Source: an uncultured Planctomycetaceae bacterium
GTDB lineage: Bacteria > Planctomycetota > Planctomycetia > Pirellulales > Thermoguttaceae
NCBI GenBank assembly: GCA_947307005.1
Contig: CAMZHY010000207.1
Span: 1-6,771 of the forward strand
Length of the DNA: 6,771 nt
Direction: 5' to 3'
Shown here piece by piece: positions 6,640 to 6,771 of the stretch. A program made the position numbers and the translations under genes. The notes beneath the pieces are model-generated. The model saw only the letters and a list, made by a program, of their open reading frames with translations, did not search any database and was not told the DNA's origin. How positions within the stretch are numbered: position 1 is the first letter of the stretch; every line of letters begins with the position of its first letter.

Positions 6640-6667
6640 ATTCTATGCGATCTTATCGAATTGTAAA
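6640..6667 (-). promoter_or_regulatory. Candidate sigma70-type promoter for pyrG
   Basis: On the - strand TTTACA (6667-6662) and TAGAAT (6645-6640) each match the consensus -35 and -10 at five of six positions, with a 16-base spacer. Transcription would start near 6633 and give a leader of about 280 bases before pyrG. I did not see a better pair closer to the gene. Promoter rules in Planctomycetota are less well characterised, so this is a candidate only. Confidence 0.45.
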
Positions 6668-6771
6668 CCCCCAAAGATTCATTTTTCCAACGCGGGCGGC
6701 GGGCGGCGACCTCGCCGCTGAGGGTAGCGCGCCTGAACGTCTATGATTGTTTAACGTCTCTCGGGCGCGCA

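Larger units (their letters stand above)
6355..6771. other. Gene-free region upstream of pyrG
   Basis: No open frame here has family resemblance or a credible start. It contains the direct repeats near 6373-6406, a T11 run on the + strand (6488-6498) and a 6-bp hairpin CGAACG/CGTTCG (6504-6509 and 6522-6527). It also holds the palindrome GCGACGTCGC (6547-6556), a hairpin with a nearby A10 run (6580-6616), the promoter candidate (6640-6667) and a GC-rich palindrome (6703-6718). The far right edge (6720-6771) shows nothing I can assign. Confidence 0.7.

Noticed and set aside
6477..6674. 65-residue - strand frame upstream of pyrG
   Set aside because: There is no Shine-Dalgarno site, no recognisable domain, a translated homopolymer run (FFFACC) and an overlap with the promoter candidate.
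6653..6682. Nine-residue open frame MNLWGFTIR on the - strand as a leader peptide for pyrG
   Set aside because: It overlaps the -35 element and would lie mostly upstream of the predicted transcript start.
6703..6718. GC-rich palindrome as a terminator at the right edge
   Set aside because: The 7-bp arms (6703-6709 and 6712-6718) are almost without a loop and no T-run follows on either strand.

Overview
The window carries five complete protein genes and the tail of a sixth, with no mobile element, CRISPR array, tRNA or rRNA. The DNA is moderately GC-rich, with heavy use of CG-containing words such as gacg and cgtc. The gene content suggests a bacterium of the Planctomycetota: a fragment that looks like the end of a eukaryote-type UAP1/UDPGP uridylyltransferase, an exported pectate-lyase-fold protein, and housekeeping genes scattered rather than grouped in large operons. 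This placement is an inference from gene style. No marker gene proves it.

Left part, + strand (1-2399). The last 59 codons of a probable UDP-N-acetylhexosamine pyrophosphorylase-like protein come first. After a 134-base gap containing two hairpins comes a PlsC-type 1-acylglycerol-3-phosphate acyltransferase (317-1036). After a further 37 bases comes a secreted right-handed beta-helix protein of the pectate-lyase superfamily (1074-2399).

Centre. A perfect 12-bp hairpin at 2446-2480, with A8 on one side and T4 on the other, sits between converging genes and probably terminates transcription in both directions.

Right part, - strand (6354 down to 2515). pyrG (CTP synthase) is followed by a strong intrinsic terminator at 4594-4640. 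Next come a FabI-type enoyl-ACP reductase homologue starting at GTG 4562, and nagA (N-acetylglucosamine-6-phosphate deacetylase) starting at 3729 behind a strong ribosome-binding site. fabI and nagA lie 32 bases apart and probably share a transcript. Upstream of pyrG are 417 bases without a convincing gene. They hold a plausible sigma70-type promoter (TTTACA-N16-TAGAAT), hairpins with a T10 run that could act as an attenuator, and a pair of 12-bp direct repeats.

Together the genes touch phospholipid synthesis (PlsC), fatty-acid elongation (FabI-like), amino-sugar synthesis (UAP1-like) and breakdown (NagA), and nucleotide supply (PyrG). The most unusual points are the FabI homologue, which keeps the Tyr-X6-Lys pair but lacks other hallmark active-site motifs, and the possible regulatory architecture of the pyrG leader.
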